From Kuschelorhynchus macadamiae (lineage: Eukaryota > Arthropoda > Insecta > Coleoptera > Curculionidae): a DNA stretch of 64,000 bases. The position numbers and the translations under genes are program-made. The notes under the pieces were generated by a model, which saw only the letters and a list, made by a program, of their open reading frames with translations, was not told the origin of the DNA and did no database searches. Shown one piece after another: positions 24,153 through 36,165 of this stretch (its first letter is position 1; the number at the start of each line of letters is the position of its first letter). The stretch is from assembly GCA_030620095.1 (NCBI GenBank), contig JAUTXW010003372.1, positions 349,001-413,000 on the forward strand, read 5' to 3'.

Positions 24153-24355
24153 TGGACATTCCCAAATATCCCTAAATGGACACCATGTCCAACACTGGAA
24201 TTCTTCATTATAAAGCCATGTAATTTATATTAATCGACTTAACTTTTCATGCTTGTTTAAGAACAAATAAAAATAACCGAAAAACATGTTTTCCTTAAAT
24301 GGACACTGTGTCCATTTAGGGAACTCTTTTGAAATGTAAACTCCTATCATGGACA
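24153..24355. promoter_or_regulatory. subterminal TGGACA repeats, right side and gene upstream region
   Basis: TGGACA at 24153, 24177, 24300 and 24350; inverted TGTCCA at 24186 and 24309, making two palindromic pairs (TGGACAC...TGTCCA). They lie just upstream of the transposase start, so the protein could also control its own promoter. Inference from position. Confidence 0.6.
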
Positions 24356-24547
24356 CCTAACAAAAAACATCTAAAACACGAGCAGTAACATTTGCGAGTA
24401 AATAAAAAGCTTAATACATACCTTATTCAATACTACACACGTTAAAACTTTGGGAAAAGCAAATACTTTCAGTTTGACAGCTTAAAATAATTATTACGGG
24501 TCTTAGCACTAGCCGTAAGTAGTCATATAGTCAAGTTTCAAATTTAC

Positions 24548-25112
<565 letters not shown>

Positions 25113-25249
25113 CATGTAAACATTATATTTTAAAACAACTTAAAATTTAAACAAACTTTTTTATGTATCTATTAAAGATTTCCAGATAGTATAGTGGGTA
25201 CTTTTATGTGGAACACGGTGTACCTTGGTATACTTGAAATTAGTCATGT

Positions 25250-25860
25250 ATCCTGTTGAGGGCTGGTGTTCAGCGATAGCCGATTGAACAATTATAGTGC
25301 CAAACAGTTCGATGGGGACAGGAAACAATTAGACCGTGGTCAGAAGAACCCAGAAGAACGGATAAGATAACTGATAAGGTTCTGGGTGAGGGTTTTAGCT
25401 ATGTGTGAAGATGCGCGGGAAGTAGATAGGTTCTCTAATGAAGTTGGTAAGAAATTGGCTGATTGCAAAGGCCTCTGCTGGTCTACTAGATCGTATTTAG
25501 TAGGTCCTAACCATTCTTTATTCTGAAAGTCCCCAAGGATAATGATTTCATAGGAAAGGAATTCAGACATTAAAAAATCCGTTTAGCAGGAAGATAGTCC
25601 TGTGAGAAGTGCTCGTTGTCTAATTTAGTGGAAGTTCTAAGGACTAGTTTGAGCCACATTATCGGATATGTTCGATTTAACATCGGAAAGTTTTGTACAG
25701 AACGGATTACTACGAACATAGGCGCAAACACCAGCGTTCTGTCGGAATGATGAAAAAGCTCATAACCAGGAAAAGAAAGGTGATTGGTTGCATTTTTACG
25801 ACCTATTTTGGTTTGGGTTAGGAAGAGAATAGTTTTTGATGGAGTTACTACAAATTTGGT
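25250..25860 (-). pseudogene. LINE endonuclease fragment (APE type)
   Basis: Read downward: ELFHHSDRTLVFAPMFVVIRSVQNFPMLNR, then after shifts YEIIILGDFQNKEWLGPTKYDLVDQQ and SVLLGSSDHGLIVSCP. ILGDFN-like and SDH boxes are the metal-binding and catalytic motifs of the APE endonuclease that nicks target DNA for LINE insertion. Frameshifts and stops make it inactive. Clade not assigned. Confidence 0.7.
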
Positions 25861-26657
25861 ACCCGAACAATTTACAATTCATATTTTTACCTTAGGCGGT
25901 GGATGACAATGGGAATAAATCCCGTTTAATTTATCGCAGACACTGTCGATTTTATATCGTATTAACCAGAATCATTTTTGTAACTTGCAGAAAATACACT
26001 TTGGCTAATTGAAATGAGCTTTCAAATAGTTATAAAGTGGTCTGCTTCTTGTACTGTAAAAAATATGTGTACTAACAATTTGAAATATTACCGAACATTA
26101 TCCGTTTCAACTTTCAAGATACTATAGCGGTAAAAATTAACATATACTTAAATAGTCACTTCTTGTCTTGTCTACGGAATCCTTTATGAAAAATAAACCG
26201 AATTTCGAATCGTTATTGAGAGCTATTATACAATCCTGACCGTGTAGAATAATTTGATGGAAAAGTGCTTTTAGAATTTCATAGTATCGAATAAAATTTC
26301 AATGGGATAACAAGCAATTCTGTATTCCCAAATAACTTGTTTTCACCGCAGTTATATCGTTTACGGCTTGGAAAAATAAAGGTTTTATTTTATCATTTTC
26401 CTTCCGAGTGCTTCGAGTTTCTAACTTTAAGACTAAGATTAACATAGGATAGATATAATTCGTTCCTTGATAATATAAATTACGAATTATATTGTTCTAA
26501 TCATTTTCGTGATTGTATTTGTTTAATACCGGATTATTCCTGATGATATATTTTCTCATTATTACTTTATAATTAGCAATCGACGTGGAAAGTCATAAAA
26601 CTTGTACTGGAATTCTCGCTAATACTTAAATAAAATTCTAATTGATTTTTGGGCTTT
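25861..26657. other. no gene recognised
   Basis: About 800 bp, AT-rich; no motif found on either strand. Confidence 0.35.
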
Positions 26658-26981
26658 CTAATTCGTCTTTGTTTCAGGAATCCGAAAAAGGGGAAATTTC
26701 TTATGGGAGATACTAAGACTAAACCAAGTTAGTAGGCATTTTCTAGGAAAAAGTAATTTCAGTCCAGTAATTCCAATACTCAAGCCTTCTACCACTTCAA
26801 CCAGAATTTTATGGTCAACAGTGTCAAAGGCCTTGACCAATTCAAGGAACACACAAATTTCCAATTTGTTTTTGTCTATTGTTTTGCGCCAGAGCCGGAT
26901 ATATGAATGTAGATACCCGAGGCCATATAGAATATAATAAGTTTGAGGGTTAAGTCGCACATAAAGTTCCTTAATGTCCAT
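26658..26981 (-). pseudogene. LINE reverse transcriptase fragment
   Basis: RKTIDKNKLEICVFLELVKAFDTVDHKILVEVVEGLSI is RT domain 3 of non-LTR elements (consensus LDL.KAFDTVDH.ILL). One catalytic Asp position of the LDLxKAFD box is changed to Glu (FLELVKAFD). It could be the RT of the LINE whose endonuclease lies at 25.3-25.9 kb, but the order on the strand is wrong for a single simple copy. Confidence 0.75.
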
Positions 26982-27241
26982 TTAATTTTTCACCTTTTTC
27001 TTTAACTCTATCATAAACGTGAGTTTATGCGCACTTTTTTATGCAGCATAACCTTAATCATGAAAACGGAAGGTTTTTTCCAGGACGAAGCTTTAAGAAG
27101 TTCTGAAGTAACCTCTCTAGGGATCTATAAACTTTTTTCACATAATTTTGAGTTTTTCGTGTTGCAGCGTGATACTCGGAACTTTCACGGCCAACCGACT
27201 TACCAGACTTATGACGTGTTGTTTAATTCTCAAAAAATTTG

Positions 27242-27575
27242 GAAGAACATTTAGAAATACTAAGGGATTCGCCTTTGCCCGGCAAATTTAAGATTACGTC
27301 CGAGCAAATGCGAATACCTAAAGAAAGAAGTAAAAATCATGGGCTACAAATTAAATGAAGAAGGAATACTCCCTGATGAAGATAAAGGTAAATGCATTAA
27401 ACAGTTCCCCAGACCAAGAAGAGGATGTGTAAAGCTTCCTAGGTCTATGTAATTTCTACTCAATAGCCAGACCACTACGCGAGACGGCCAGAGAAACTAA
27501 CAAATTCAAGTGAAGTCCTAAACAAGGAGAAGCATTTGAAAATATGAAAAATAAAATGATCAGAGATTTAATATA
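27242..27575 (+). pseudogene. Ty3/gypsy-type pol fragment (RT to RNase H)
   Basis: EEHLEIL, then in a shifted frame LRLRPSKCEYLKKEVKIMGYKLNEEGILPDEDK, IKQFPRPRR, a further shift with SFLGLCNFY, and KQGEAFENMKNKMI. These match the end of a gypsy RT (KC.F...V.FLG) and the start of RNase H (FPRP...FLGL.NYY). No LTR or env-like frame is visible nearby. Multiple shifts; a relic. Confidence 0.75.
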
Positions 27576-27709
27576 GTCGCCCGTTGCTTTCTGATAGTAG
27601 ATTTTAACAAATAAATAAAAACATAAGTTTTACTTTGTTCTGTCACTTATTTTATTTTTGCATTAGACGTGACTGCAGTTTTGTACTACTAGTATATTTT
27701 CAAACCCAA

Positions 27710-30062
27710 TGAAGATACGCTAGTCAACACTTATAATGTATCACTGATTTTTAACATTATTTCAAACTCATATATTTTTTTATTATTCAACCGATTTTAA
27801 CAAACTTTTTTTTCCTGATAGGTCAGTCCTTCTACGTTCTGAAACCCTAGGCAGAGTTCAAAATTTTGTTGTATTGTACCGGGAACAATAAAAATTAGGT
27901 GAGCATGTATATAAACCAAAATTTAATATGACTGCCAAAAAGAGACGGGACATGCAGCTTTTATATTTTCATATGCTATGGATACGTCAAGATTTACTGT
28001 GCCAGATCACCAATTTAGAAACTTTAATTTTTAATACAGGCTGAATAAAAAGATATACACTTTAGAAATATGGTTATCTAAAGATGTACCCTAGTTTTAA
28101 TTTTCTTGTACAGTGTTGCCAAGTTCAATTATTTAGAAGATTTTTATTTTTTATTTTGATGTCTTCGTATACACATCAAGTAAAAAAAGGTCATCTACTG
28201 TATGCCATCGCAAGATTTGACACTTAGAGTCTTAATACAGGGTAGATGAAATTCTATAAGGTCCAAATGGTTTATTTTACATTTGAGGACACAGTTACGG
28301 ATTTTTTTCAGAGATGTTGCCCATTAAAAGAAACACTAATAAACAGTTAATAAAAATGAGTTTTTATTACTAAAGATACAAAAGAACCTATGCCAAAGCG
28401 ACAAAAAATATTAAAAAGAAAAAAATGAAACGACTACGTAACACAAAAAGTTAATAGTCTGCTGGCCCTGTGGGTGTTTATAAATTACTGAATTCTTCTT
28501 AGCATGCTTTCAATTAGGTTGTTTATATAGTAGTGTGGAATTGCATTTCATCCCTCCACAGCGGCTTCGATAAGGTTGGGAAAACCTGCAAAAAATTAAT
28601 TTCTTTTCCTTACACGCCTTCCCACTATATGCCAAGCATTTTCGACTGGATTTAAATTGATATCCCTTCTGTTTCTTTACATTCGATCACTGCTCTTGTC
28701 CTATGTTTTGTAGTATTATCATCCATGAATAAAAAGTTTGGACCTACAGCACCCCGCCACATGCGAACAACCGGGTAAAGGATATGTTCTATATAAATTT
28801 GACCGGTCATCGTTCTGCTTATAGATATCAAGGGCGTTTTATTATTCCACATTATCCCACCCCAAACCATGGTTGTACCGCCTTGATATGGTAGCACTTC
28901 TCTATAATTGGCAGCCCTGGCATCTCATCCTAGAAATGGCCAAACGTGAACCAGTCGGTCATCTGACGTTAAACCAATTCTGGTTTCATCGGAAAACATT
29001 TTTCCACTGACTGATGATACACCAATTTAACCTTGTCGGTTTCTGCAATTGTGCATGTAGCCGTCTTCGAATTGTTTGAGTTGATACCTCGATGTGATGT
29101 GCTGCCCGAATTTGTTCCTTTATAACTGTTGATGTTGTTGTTGGATTCCTCCTTGCCAGTATTCTAATAAAACGATCTTGTTGTGCTGTGGTCTTACGAT
29201 TTCGATGCCTTCGAAGTCTATTTTCAATTGAACCAATCTCACTATATCTGGAATAAATTCGAGAGACATCACTCTGGTTAACCCCTGTTATTTCGGCTAC
29301 ATTCCTCTGACTTCTACCGCTCTCCACTAAATCTATGATACGGCCTCGGTTTAAAGCAGAAATTTTAGGTGTTTTTAACTTTTTGTAGTTGAGTTGAGAA
29401 GGTCAAAAAATTCACCTTACAGGTCGATTAGGTTATTTGTTGTTATACGAGTAGTTCTTTATTGACTTTTAGATGGGCAGACACTGATTTCGTTCGAAAT
29501 TCGTGTGGGCAAATTTGGACATCATCATTTCGTCTTCCCTGTATTAAAACTGCAAATGTTTAAATATTGTGATGGTATACAGTAGTTCTGATTTAGCGTC
29601 TTTTTACTTGATACCTATATCAAGTAATAAAAAATAATGATACAAATACGTTATTAAATTTGGCAACACTGTTTAGAGAAGTTAAAATTAGGAGTACTTC
29701 TCTAGGTATTCAAAAATGTTCAGTGCCTAAGTGTATTTTTAATTAACCATATTTCTAAGTTATGGTTTAAAGTGTATATTTTTTTATTCACACTGTATTA
29801 AAAATTACAGTTTCAAACTTGGTGATATGTACAGTAAAACTTTTCATATCCGCAGCATATGAAAAAATTAAATCTCTCTCTCGTTTCTTTTTGGCAGTCA
29901 TATTAATTTTTGGTTTATTTACAAGCTCACGTAACTTTTAGTTTTCCCGGTACAATACAACAAAATTTTCAATTCTGCCTAGGGCTTCAGAAAGTAAATG
30001 CATTTGAAATTAACGTTAAAAATCAGTGATGCATTATAAGTGTTGATTAGTATATTTACAAT
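27710..30062. mobile_element. concentric inverted repeats with a Tc1 element at the centre
   Basis: Three nested, colinear inverted repeats share one axis. Outer ring: about 27710-28036 with 29796-30062 (ends TAGTCAACACTTATAATG and its inverse). Middle ring: 28037-28237 with 29542-29795, beginning CAGGCTGAATAAAAA and ending with its inverse, TA outside. Inner element: 28238-29541, ends CAGGGTAGATGAA and TTCGTCTTCCCTG, TA outside, holding a Tc1-type transposase. Each outer ring continues symmetrically right up to the next inner boundary. Confidence 0.8.
28490..29370 (-). pseudogene. Tc1-type transposase, frameshifted
   Basis: Read downward: KISALNRGRIIDLVESGRSQ, HTH (NVAEITGVNQSDVSRIYSRY), IENRLRRHRNRKTTAQQDRFI, second HTH (STQTIRRRLHAQL). 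A shift leads to KMFSDETRIGLTSDDRLVHVWPFLG-stop-DARAANYREV, then GGTTMVWGGIMWN, FLFMDDNTTKHRT and, after another shift, DINLNPVENAWHIVGRRVR. First Asp (FSDE), second Asp (FMDDN) and Glu (NPVEN) are all recognisable. At least two shifts and one stop. Sits in the inner element 28238-29541. Confidence 0.85.
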
Positions 30063-30257
30063 CAAGTTAGGTATATATACAGACAAAAGTTCTTAAGAGT
30101 ATGATTAAGGAAAAATAACTCTACATTTTGTATGGTCAAAAAGTTTTAATAGGGTGGTATTTCCAACATCTGTTTGAGAATTTAAAAGGTTAACATTTGG
30201 GTCTTTATGGTGTTTATAAATTTCTATTGCTTCTAAACAATCCAATTTGCGGCTTTT

Positions 30258-31062
30258 TTGCTAATAATGAACAGAACAACCGGTAATGTTTACTACATAA
30301 CAAGAAAGAAAAATGAGTTCATAATGAGTGAGGAACATGAAACCAATGTTATTTTGAGTATAGTGGACAATCCAAATGCAAGTACCTATTCAGTAGCAGA
30401 TGATCTGAATATTTCGCAGAGCACAGTATCCCGAATTATTAGAAAACATAAGTATCATCCTTATCACCTCTGTCTGAACCAAGAACTCCATTTGGATTTC
30501 CAAAACAGGGTAAATTTTTGTAGAGATCTTCAAACGCGAGTTTTTGAAAATGAATAATTTTTGAGAAATATTTTATACAACGACGAATATTCTTTTAAAA
30601 GTAATGGAGCTGTTAATAGACACAACATGCACTATTACAGTACTTCAAATCCTTCTTGGATGAGAGCTGTAGACAATCAAAGAATTTGGTCTTTAAATGT
30701 ATGGGGCGGAATTTTAGGATATGTAGTACCATCACGATGGGGCACCTCCTCATTATTCCCACATTGTTCTCAGTTATTTGGATCAAACTTATCCGAACAA
30801 ATGGATAGAGAGAGGAGGGAGTATAAACTGACCGGCAAGGTCACCTGATCTTACCCCATGTGATTTTTTTCTTTGGGGATATATCAAAGAACAAGTTTAT
30901 GTAATTCCACCAACTACCATCGAAGATATGAAAACCAGAATTAGAAATGTGTTTTCCAAAATTACTCCTGTAACACTTTTAGATGTGATGGAAAATAATC
31001 AAAGACGTTTACAATTGTGTATCGATCAAAATGGAAACATATTCGAGCATTTGAGAGTTTAA
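30258..31062 (+). pseudogene. mariner-type transposase, broken
   Basis: MSEEHETNVILSIVDNPNAS and TYSVADDLNISQSTVSRIIRKHKYHPYH form the N-terminal HTH. LHLDFQNRVNFCRDL follows, then in shifted frames NILYNDEYSFKSNGAVNRHN, NVWGGILGY and SPDLTPCDFFLWGYIKEQVYV, ending FEHLRV-stop. The first Asp (NDEYSF) and third (CDFFLWG) are readable; the QDGAP-type second box is deleted. Same broad type as the fragments at 5246, 54520 and 59660. It begins 200 bp right of the concentric repeats. Confidence 0.85.
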
Positions 31063-32165
31063 CATTTTGCAATATCCCAAACTTCATCTACTAGTTTTAT
31101 CACGTTTAATCGTTTTGATAGTGTCACGTTTTCTACCGTTAATTAATTGTTACTTCCTTGATTATTTATTTAGTTATTAATAAATAAAAAGTTAAAATCG
31201 AAATATTGTTGTTTGCAAATAGATATTAACTGGTGCAATTTTGATAACAATGCTTGTTACTGGCGTTGGCTGCAGCTGGTGGTTGCTTCACAATCGTAGA
31301 GGGAAACTACATTTTTTTTTCAAATATCATTTTGGCGAAAACTATTAAATTTACGATGATAGTATGCTATACAAAAAATAATCCAGAATCGTAAGCTGAA
31401 TTCAAAACTGAAATAAAAAATACAGGGTTACATTTAGAAATGCAAAGTTAGACCACGGCCAACTTTTTTGAACCACTCTGTATAGTGAACGCTCGTTACA
31501 AAATAAAGTTCACTGAATATTAAAAATAGTTTATATAAAGTTTTTTGTCTATTCTCAGCTATCACAGAAATAAAGAGGGGGGTCTCGCTTGGCAGACTTA
31601 CCCTGTATTGATAATAATTAAAAAAACAAATTTTCTGCGTTTTTATCGAAATTTATTTATAGAAGATTTTCGGTATAGATTTAGATTAAAATCGAGAACA
31701 GATTTAGCCGAAGCGGTTTAACCCTTACATAAACAAGATCTGATATCCCTTTCAGAACGTAAATCCTAAACTAACAGAGATAATCGAGTGTACTTACCTT
31801 CGCATAATAGCAGTAATGTCGACAGTAGTATCACTAAATAGCCCATTGTTGGACATAAATAGAAAAGCAGTTCGAACGCTTAATTTTGATATATCCCCTT
31901 GTGCTTCAAAATCACTGACATTCACAATATGCTTATCGGGTCTATTTGCTTGATTTTCCTTCTAAGGGTGCCGTAAATATTATAAGTTATCAGGGGCGTA
32001 ACTACTACTAGAAATGTCCGTTCTTCAAATGGTTTTGGCATCACCCAACATTGAAAACCCTAAAAATTAAATAGTATTCACTAAAGCAATACATTAATCG
32101 CTAATGTAACATCTCCCCCCTAAAATAAGGATTTTGTTTATATGGTCAAGCCAAATTTGGTTCAA
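31063..32165. other. no gene; small CAGGG-type element at 31424-31486
   Basis: TACAGGGTTACATT (31424) and TTGAACCACTCTGTATA (31470-31486) form a 60-bp mini inverted pair that may be the right end of the mariner element. The rest has no motif. Confidence 0.4.
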
Positions 32166-32352
32166 ACTAGGGATGGGCGATATTACATTTTACCTATCGA
32201 TAGGCGATAGTACATCACCTATCGATATATTTAATTTATCGATGTCGATAGTTATCGATAACTATCGATAGGTATCGATAACTAGCGATATGTATGGGTA
32301 CATCGATGATTATCGATAGTTATCGACATACTAATAAGTATCGATAGTTTTT
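32166..32352. promoter_or_regulatory. cluster of TATCGATA motifs, possible hAT terminus
   Basis: Nine ATCGAT cores (32201 to 32345), several in the full form TATCGATA, the DREF/DRE recognition sequence known from insects. The cluster starts at TAGGGATGGGCGATA (32167), which looks like a hAT-type terminal repeat; no mate terminus was found nearby, so this may be one end of a truncated hAT element with internal repeats. Confidence 0.6.
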
Positions 32353-32597
32353 GATATTGTCCAGTTAGTGGTATTTTCCATTTCTCTATTGCTTTAGGTA
32401 TGGGTAAGTTGACAGGTTACAATTCGAATTTTAACATTTGACCACAATAAATAATATGTTATTTTCGGTACAGGTATAGTCAGACAGAAGGCATTTTAAA
32501 GTGATACGTTTATCTATTTATTTACTTGCATGCCATACAGATTTACAAAATAAATATTGACAATGTCAGAGAAGAAGAAACAAGTTAAAGTCAAACT
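32353..32597. other. no feature
   Basis: Short stretch without motifs. Confidence 0.4.
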
Positions 32598-32820
32598 TTA
32601 GTAAAAGAAAGAAGCAGAAAGGACTCTTCCTGAAAGTAGATGTATTACAGCAATGTAATCAACATGTCTGGTCCACTTTAATTTAGAATCCAAGATCAAG
32701 CCTAAGAATTTGTATTGATCCACTCTGTTAATAGTAGAACTGTTTAAAAAGAGATTTACGTATCCTAATTCCCGCTGTAGGTAAAAATCATAGTGTGGAG
32801 AGAAAGACATATTTTGACAA
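32598..32820 (-). pseudogene. LINE reverse transcriptase fragment (C-terminal side)
   Basis: INRVDQYKFLGLILDSKLKWTRHVDYIA matches the KFLG..(L/I)D.KL.W..H block behind the YADD box of jockey/CR1-type RTs. Truncated at 32836 by the next LINE. Confidence 0.75.
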
Positions 32821-32836
32821 AAGAAATAAATAGATA

Positions 32837-34156
32837 ACATGCTCAAGGAAGAAACATACAGATATCTAGGCTTCCATCAAAGCACCAAAATTAACCACAC
32901 TCGTATCAAGTCAGAACTCGAGACGGAATTTAAAACCAGACTTGCAAAACTGAACTCCAGAAATCTAACGAAACTATTAACACCTTCGCCATACCAATTC
33001 TTACGTATTCGTTTGGTATCATTAAATGGTCACACACAGACATAGAAAACATTCACATTCTCACATGCTCTGAATTCACTAAACACAGGAACTTACACCC
33101 CAACGCATGCAAGGAAAGTCTCACCATCGAGAAAAGAGAGAGGGAGGGGAATTATAGATATTCATTCGCTAAATAAAAAAACAAATCTACGAACTCTTCT
33201 ACAACAAACAAACCTTCACAAAGCAATAGTGAAGGCAGTCAAGAATTATACACCGCTCGACTTGTCTCAAACGACCCACGCGGCAGACGCACACAGTCAC
33301 ATCCAATCACGACTAGAAAATATGAACACCTGGTCTGAAAAAACACTCCACAGAAGACACAGATACCACATAAGGCAAGACCACGTACAAAAACAGCTTT
33401 CATATACGTGGTTACAAGAAGGGCAGCTGTTCCCCGAAACAGAAGGCTTCCTGCTTGCCATCCAGAACAAAGTCATAGCAATCAGAAACTACCAAAAGCA
33501 CGTCATCAAGGACACAACCATTGAAGACGACAGGTGCAGGAGATCTCACCAGCAGAGAGAAAAAATCGATCACATAACTAGTGGATGTAGAATAATGGCC
33601 GGAACTGAGTACACCGCGAGACACAACTCAGCAGCGAAGGTCGTTCATCAAGCATTAGTCACAACATACAAACTAACGGAGAACACAGACCCTTACTATC
33701 ATTATACACCAACATCCCTACTTGAAAACGAAGCCTAAAAGCTCTACTGGGACATTGACATCCACACAGATAAAACAATCCCCGCAAACTGACCGGATAT
33801 CACCTTTAGATCCAAAAGAGAAACGATCACTTATCTAATTGACGTGGCTGACCTCAACGACGAAAACATCCAAGCGAAATACAGTGAGAAGTTCGCCAAA
33901 TACACCGCATTGGCAATGGAAATAAAAAGGTTGTGGAAACAGGAAAGAGTCATTACTGTTCCTCTCGTCATATCAGTAACAGGCCTCACCCCAACAACGT
34001 TTACACTGCATTTGGCCCAATTAGGAATTAATGCAGATATTCACAGAAACATCCAGAAATCGGTCATTTTGAAAATTTTTTTTTTGTATTAACTTGGTAT
34101 AATCCCGTCATTATAAAATACAAAGGCAGGAATACTGTGAGACAACAAGGTGGAGA
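32837..34156 (+). pseudogene. R4/Dong-like LINE, C-terminal half with restriction-like endonuclease
   Basis: TYRYLGFHQSTKINHTRIKSEL, RNLHPNACKESLTI, LHKAIVKAVKNYTPLDLSQT, TWLQEGQLFPETEGFLLAIQNKVIAIRNYQKHV, then a CCHC-like finger (CRRSHQQREKIDHITSGC, one Cys replaced by Ser). PDITFRSKRETITYLIDVA resembles the PD-(D/E)XK nuclease box of restriction-like endonucleases in R2/R4 elements. It ends in a region rich in KYTALAMEIKRLWKQ. Shifts near 33010-33230 and stops at 33736 and 33790 break it. The 3' end passes into (AAT)n, the target type of Dong-like elements. Confidence 0.8.
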
Positions 34157-34174
34157 AATAATAATAATAATAAT
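34157..34174. repeat. (AAT/TAA)n microsatellite at LINE 3' end
   Basis: Six AAT units directly after the 3' end of the R4/Dong-like LINE. Confidence 0.85.
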
Positions 34175-34179
34175 GTTTA

Positions 34180-35560
34180 TTATTTATCATAGTTATACAC
34201 ATATAAATACAAAGTTGAAAATTAGAAAAACAGGGTAAATAAAAGCACGCATTTCAGACTTCTGTAGACCAGATTCTGTTCTACCAATGCAACTCTAAAC
34301 TAAACAATAAATTTTGGCGAATAACTAAGTAAGAAATAAATAACAAAAATGTACTAAAATTACATTATTAGAAAATGCAGAGAAGAAGACAAGAAAAGAG
34401 AGAAAAAAAGGAGGGGACTAAAATAGAAAGAAAGGATCTGAAAGTATTTCAAAAACTATTGAGGATTAAGTAACTGAATAGTAATTTCCTTTTTAAAATT
34501 TTGTAATGAAATAGAAGATCGTGACATTTGTGATAAATCTGAAGGTAACGAATTTATATTTAAAGCAATGTTAAAGGAGAAGCATCTCTTAAATGTTTCA
34601 GTTTTATGACATGGAATTGTTACTCTTGCGTAAACTGAAATGATGTAGGACCTTGCGAAAAGTGATTCTGTTATAAAGATATGAAGGCGATTTAAATGTA
34701 AGTAATTTATAATAAAAACGCAAGGCATGGAGCTTACGCCTGTTATACATATTTAACAATGACATTTCTTTAAGTTTTTAGAGATACCTCGTTTCTCCTT
34801 TTGATACCAAATATAAATCGAATAAAGCTGTTCTGCACTTTTTGAACTCTACGTAAATCATAACTATCCAAACACGGACCATATGACAATATTAATAACG
34901 ATTTGAGTGAGCAGTATATTTTTTTAAGAATATAATAAATATGTGAATCAAATCGAAGATGTGAATCTAAAACGAGACCTAAATTTTTTGCGCTTTCAAC
35001 TATATTTAAACGTTGGTTTCCTATTTTTATATCGACATGTGGCTTTATATCTTTAAGAATATTTTTTTTACCACAGAAAAGAACAAGCGACTTGTGGATT
35101 CAAATTTAGCACATGTTTAGAGGATATTTTAAGTAGTTCATCTAAATCGGAGTTAATTGTAATATTGGTTTCTTCATACTCAGAAGGTTGGAAGATAAAT
35201 ACAGTTGGGTATTGTCGGCGTAAAGGTGATATTGACAGCATTTAAAATATGTATGGAAAGTACTTGTGTAGATACCAAATAAAAGAGGTCCCAAAATGCT
35301 GCCCCAAAATCAACTTTAAGAAAATCAGAAAAATTTTGATCAATTTTCACACGTTGAAATCTATCGGAGAGAAATGATTTAATAATGTTTGACGCATTTA
35401 TCGAAAACTCTACATAGTGTAAGATAGAAATTAATGTTTTATGATTTAAAAAATTGAAAGCTTTACTAAAATCCAATAGAATCAATGCTGTGAGTTCGTT
35501 GTTATCTCGAGCAGAAAACATATCGTCACTAATATCAGCCATTGCCGTCGCGCAACTATA
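34180..35560 (-). pseudogene. jockey/CR1-like LINE, RT to 3' end
   Basis: From 35542 downward: ELTALILLDFSKAFNFLNHKTLISILHYV, SDRFQRVKIDQNFSDF (RT domains 3-4), YADN in place of the YADD catalytic box (near 35220), then in shifted frames KIFLKI/KPHVDIKIGNQRLN, NLGLVLDSHLRFDSHIYYIL and the C-terminal RSYIISVYARVTIPCHKTETFKRCFSFNIALNINSLPSDL. Several shifts, and the catalytic YADD is mutated. The 3' end meets (TAA)n at 34174, so two LINEs converge there. Confidence 0.8.
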
Positions 35561-35565
35561 TTTTA

Positions 35566-36165
35566 TTAAGGGTTATGTGGGGATGACCTGGTAATATTTT
35601 TGATAAAAATCCTATACACCGGAATAAGATGGCGGCCTAGTGAAACGTTAAAAACATTATTACTAAAAAAACCAATTATCCAATTTACCTCAAATTTTGC
35701 AAAAAAATCAAGTGATACATAGAAAAGAACTGGAAACATTGTGGTATGAATCCGAGATATCAAAACAAAATTGCGACCAAATAAAATTTTTAAAAAATCA
35801 ACGTAAAGAATTCTTCTTGCCTTGATGTGATAATGGGATAAACTTGTATGAATTCATCATTACGTAACAAAATGGCGGTGTGTTAAGTCAATATAAAAAC
35901 TACCTATTGAATTTATTTCAAATTATGCCCAAAAATCAAATGTGGCATAGGTAGAAAGGAAGTGGTAAATATTGCTAGCAATCCAATATGATATAACAAA
36001 ATGGCGCACAATACAAATTTTTGAAAAGAAGTATATATGTGTTACTAAATGACTATGTACTTAGTTAAATTAGATCACACTTTACTATTTCTAATAAAAG
36101 AACAAAATCATAACGAGGGAAGTTCCGGGTAAAGGAAATTTACCGATTTTTTTAAACTTTATGTA
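35566..36165 (+). repeat. dispersed 'ATGGCGGC' repeat, copy 2
   Basis: Starts inside the unit (AAGGGTTATGTGGGGATGAC), with ATGGCGG cores at 35627, 35870 and near 36001, and ends in the shared tail GAGGGAAGTTCCGGGTAAAG and GAAATTTACCGA (36114-36147). Head truncated by the LINE at its left. Confidence 0.8.

Noticed and set aside
26540..26546. CTGATGA boxes at 26540, about 27373 and about 55302 as hammerhead cores
   Set aside because: No GAAA box, stem II or NUH site at the right distance; the 27373 box lies in gypsy coding sequence.
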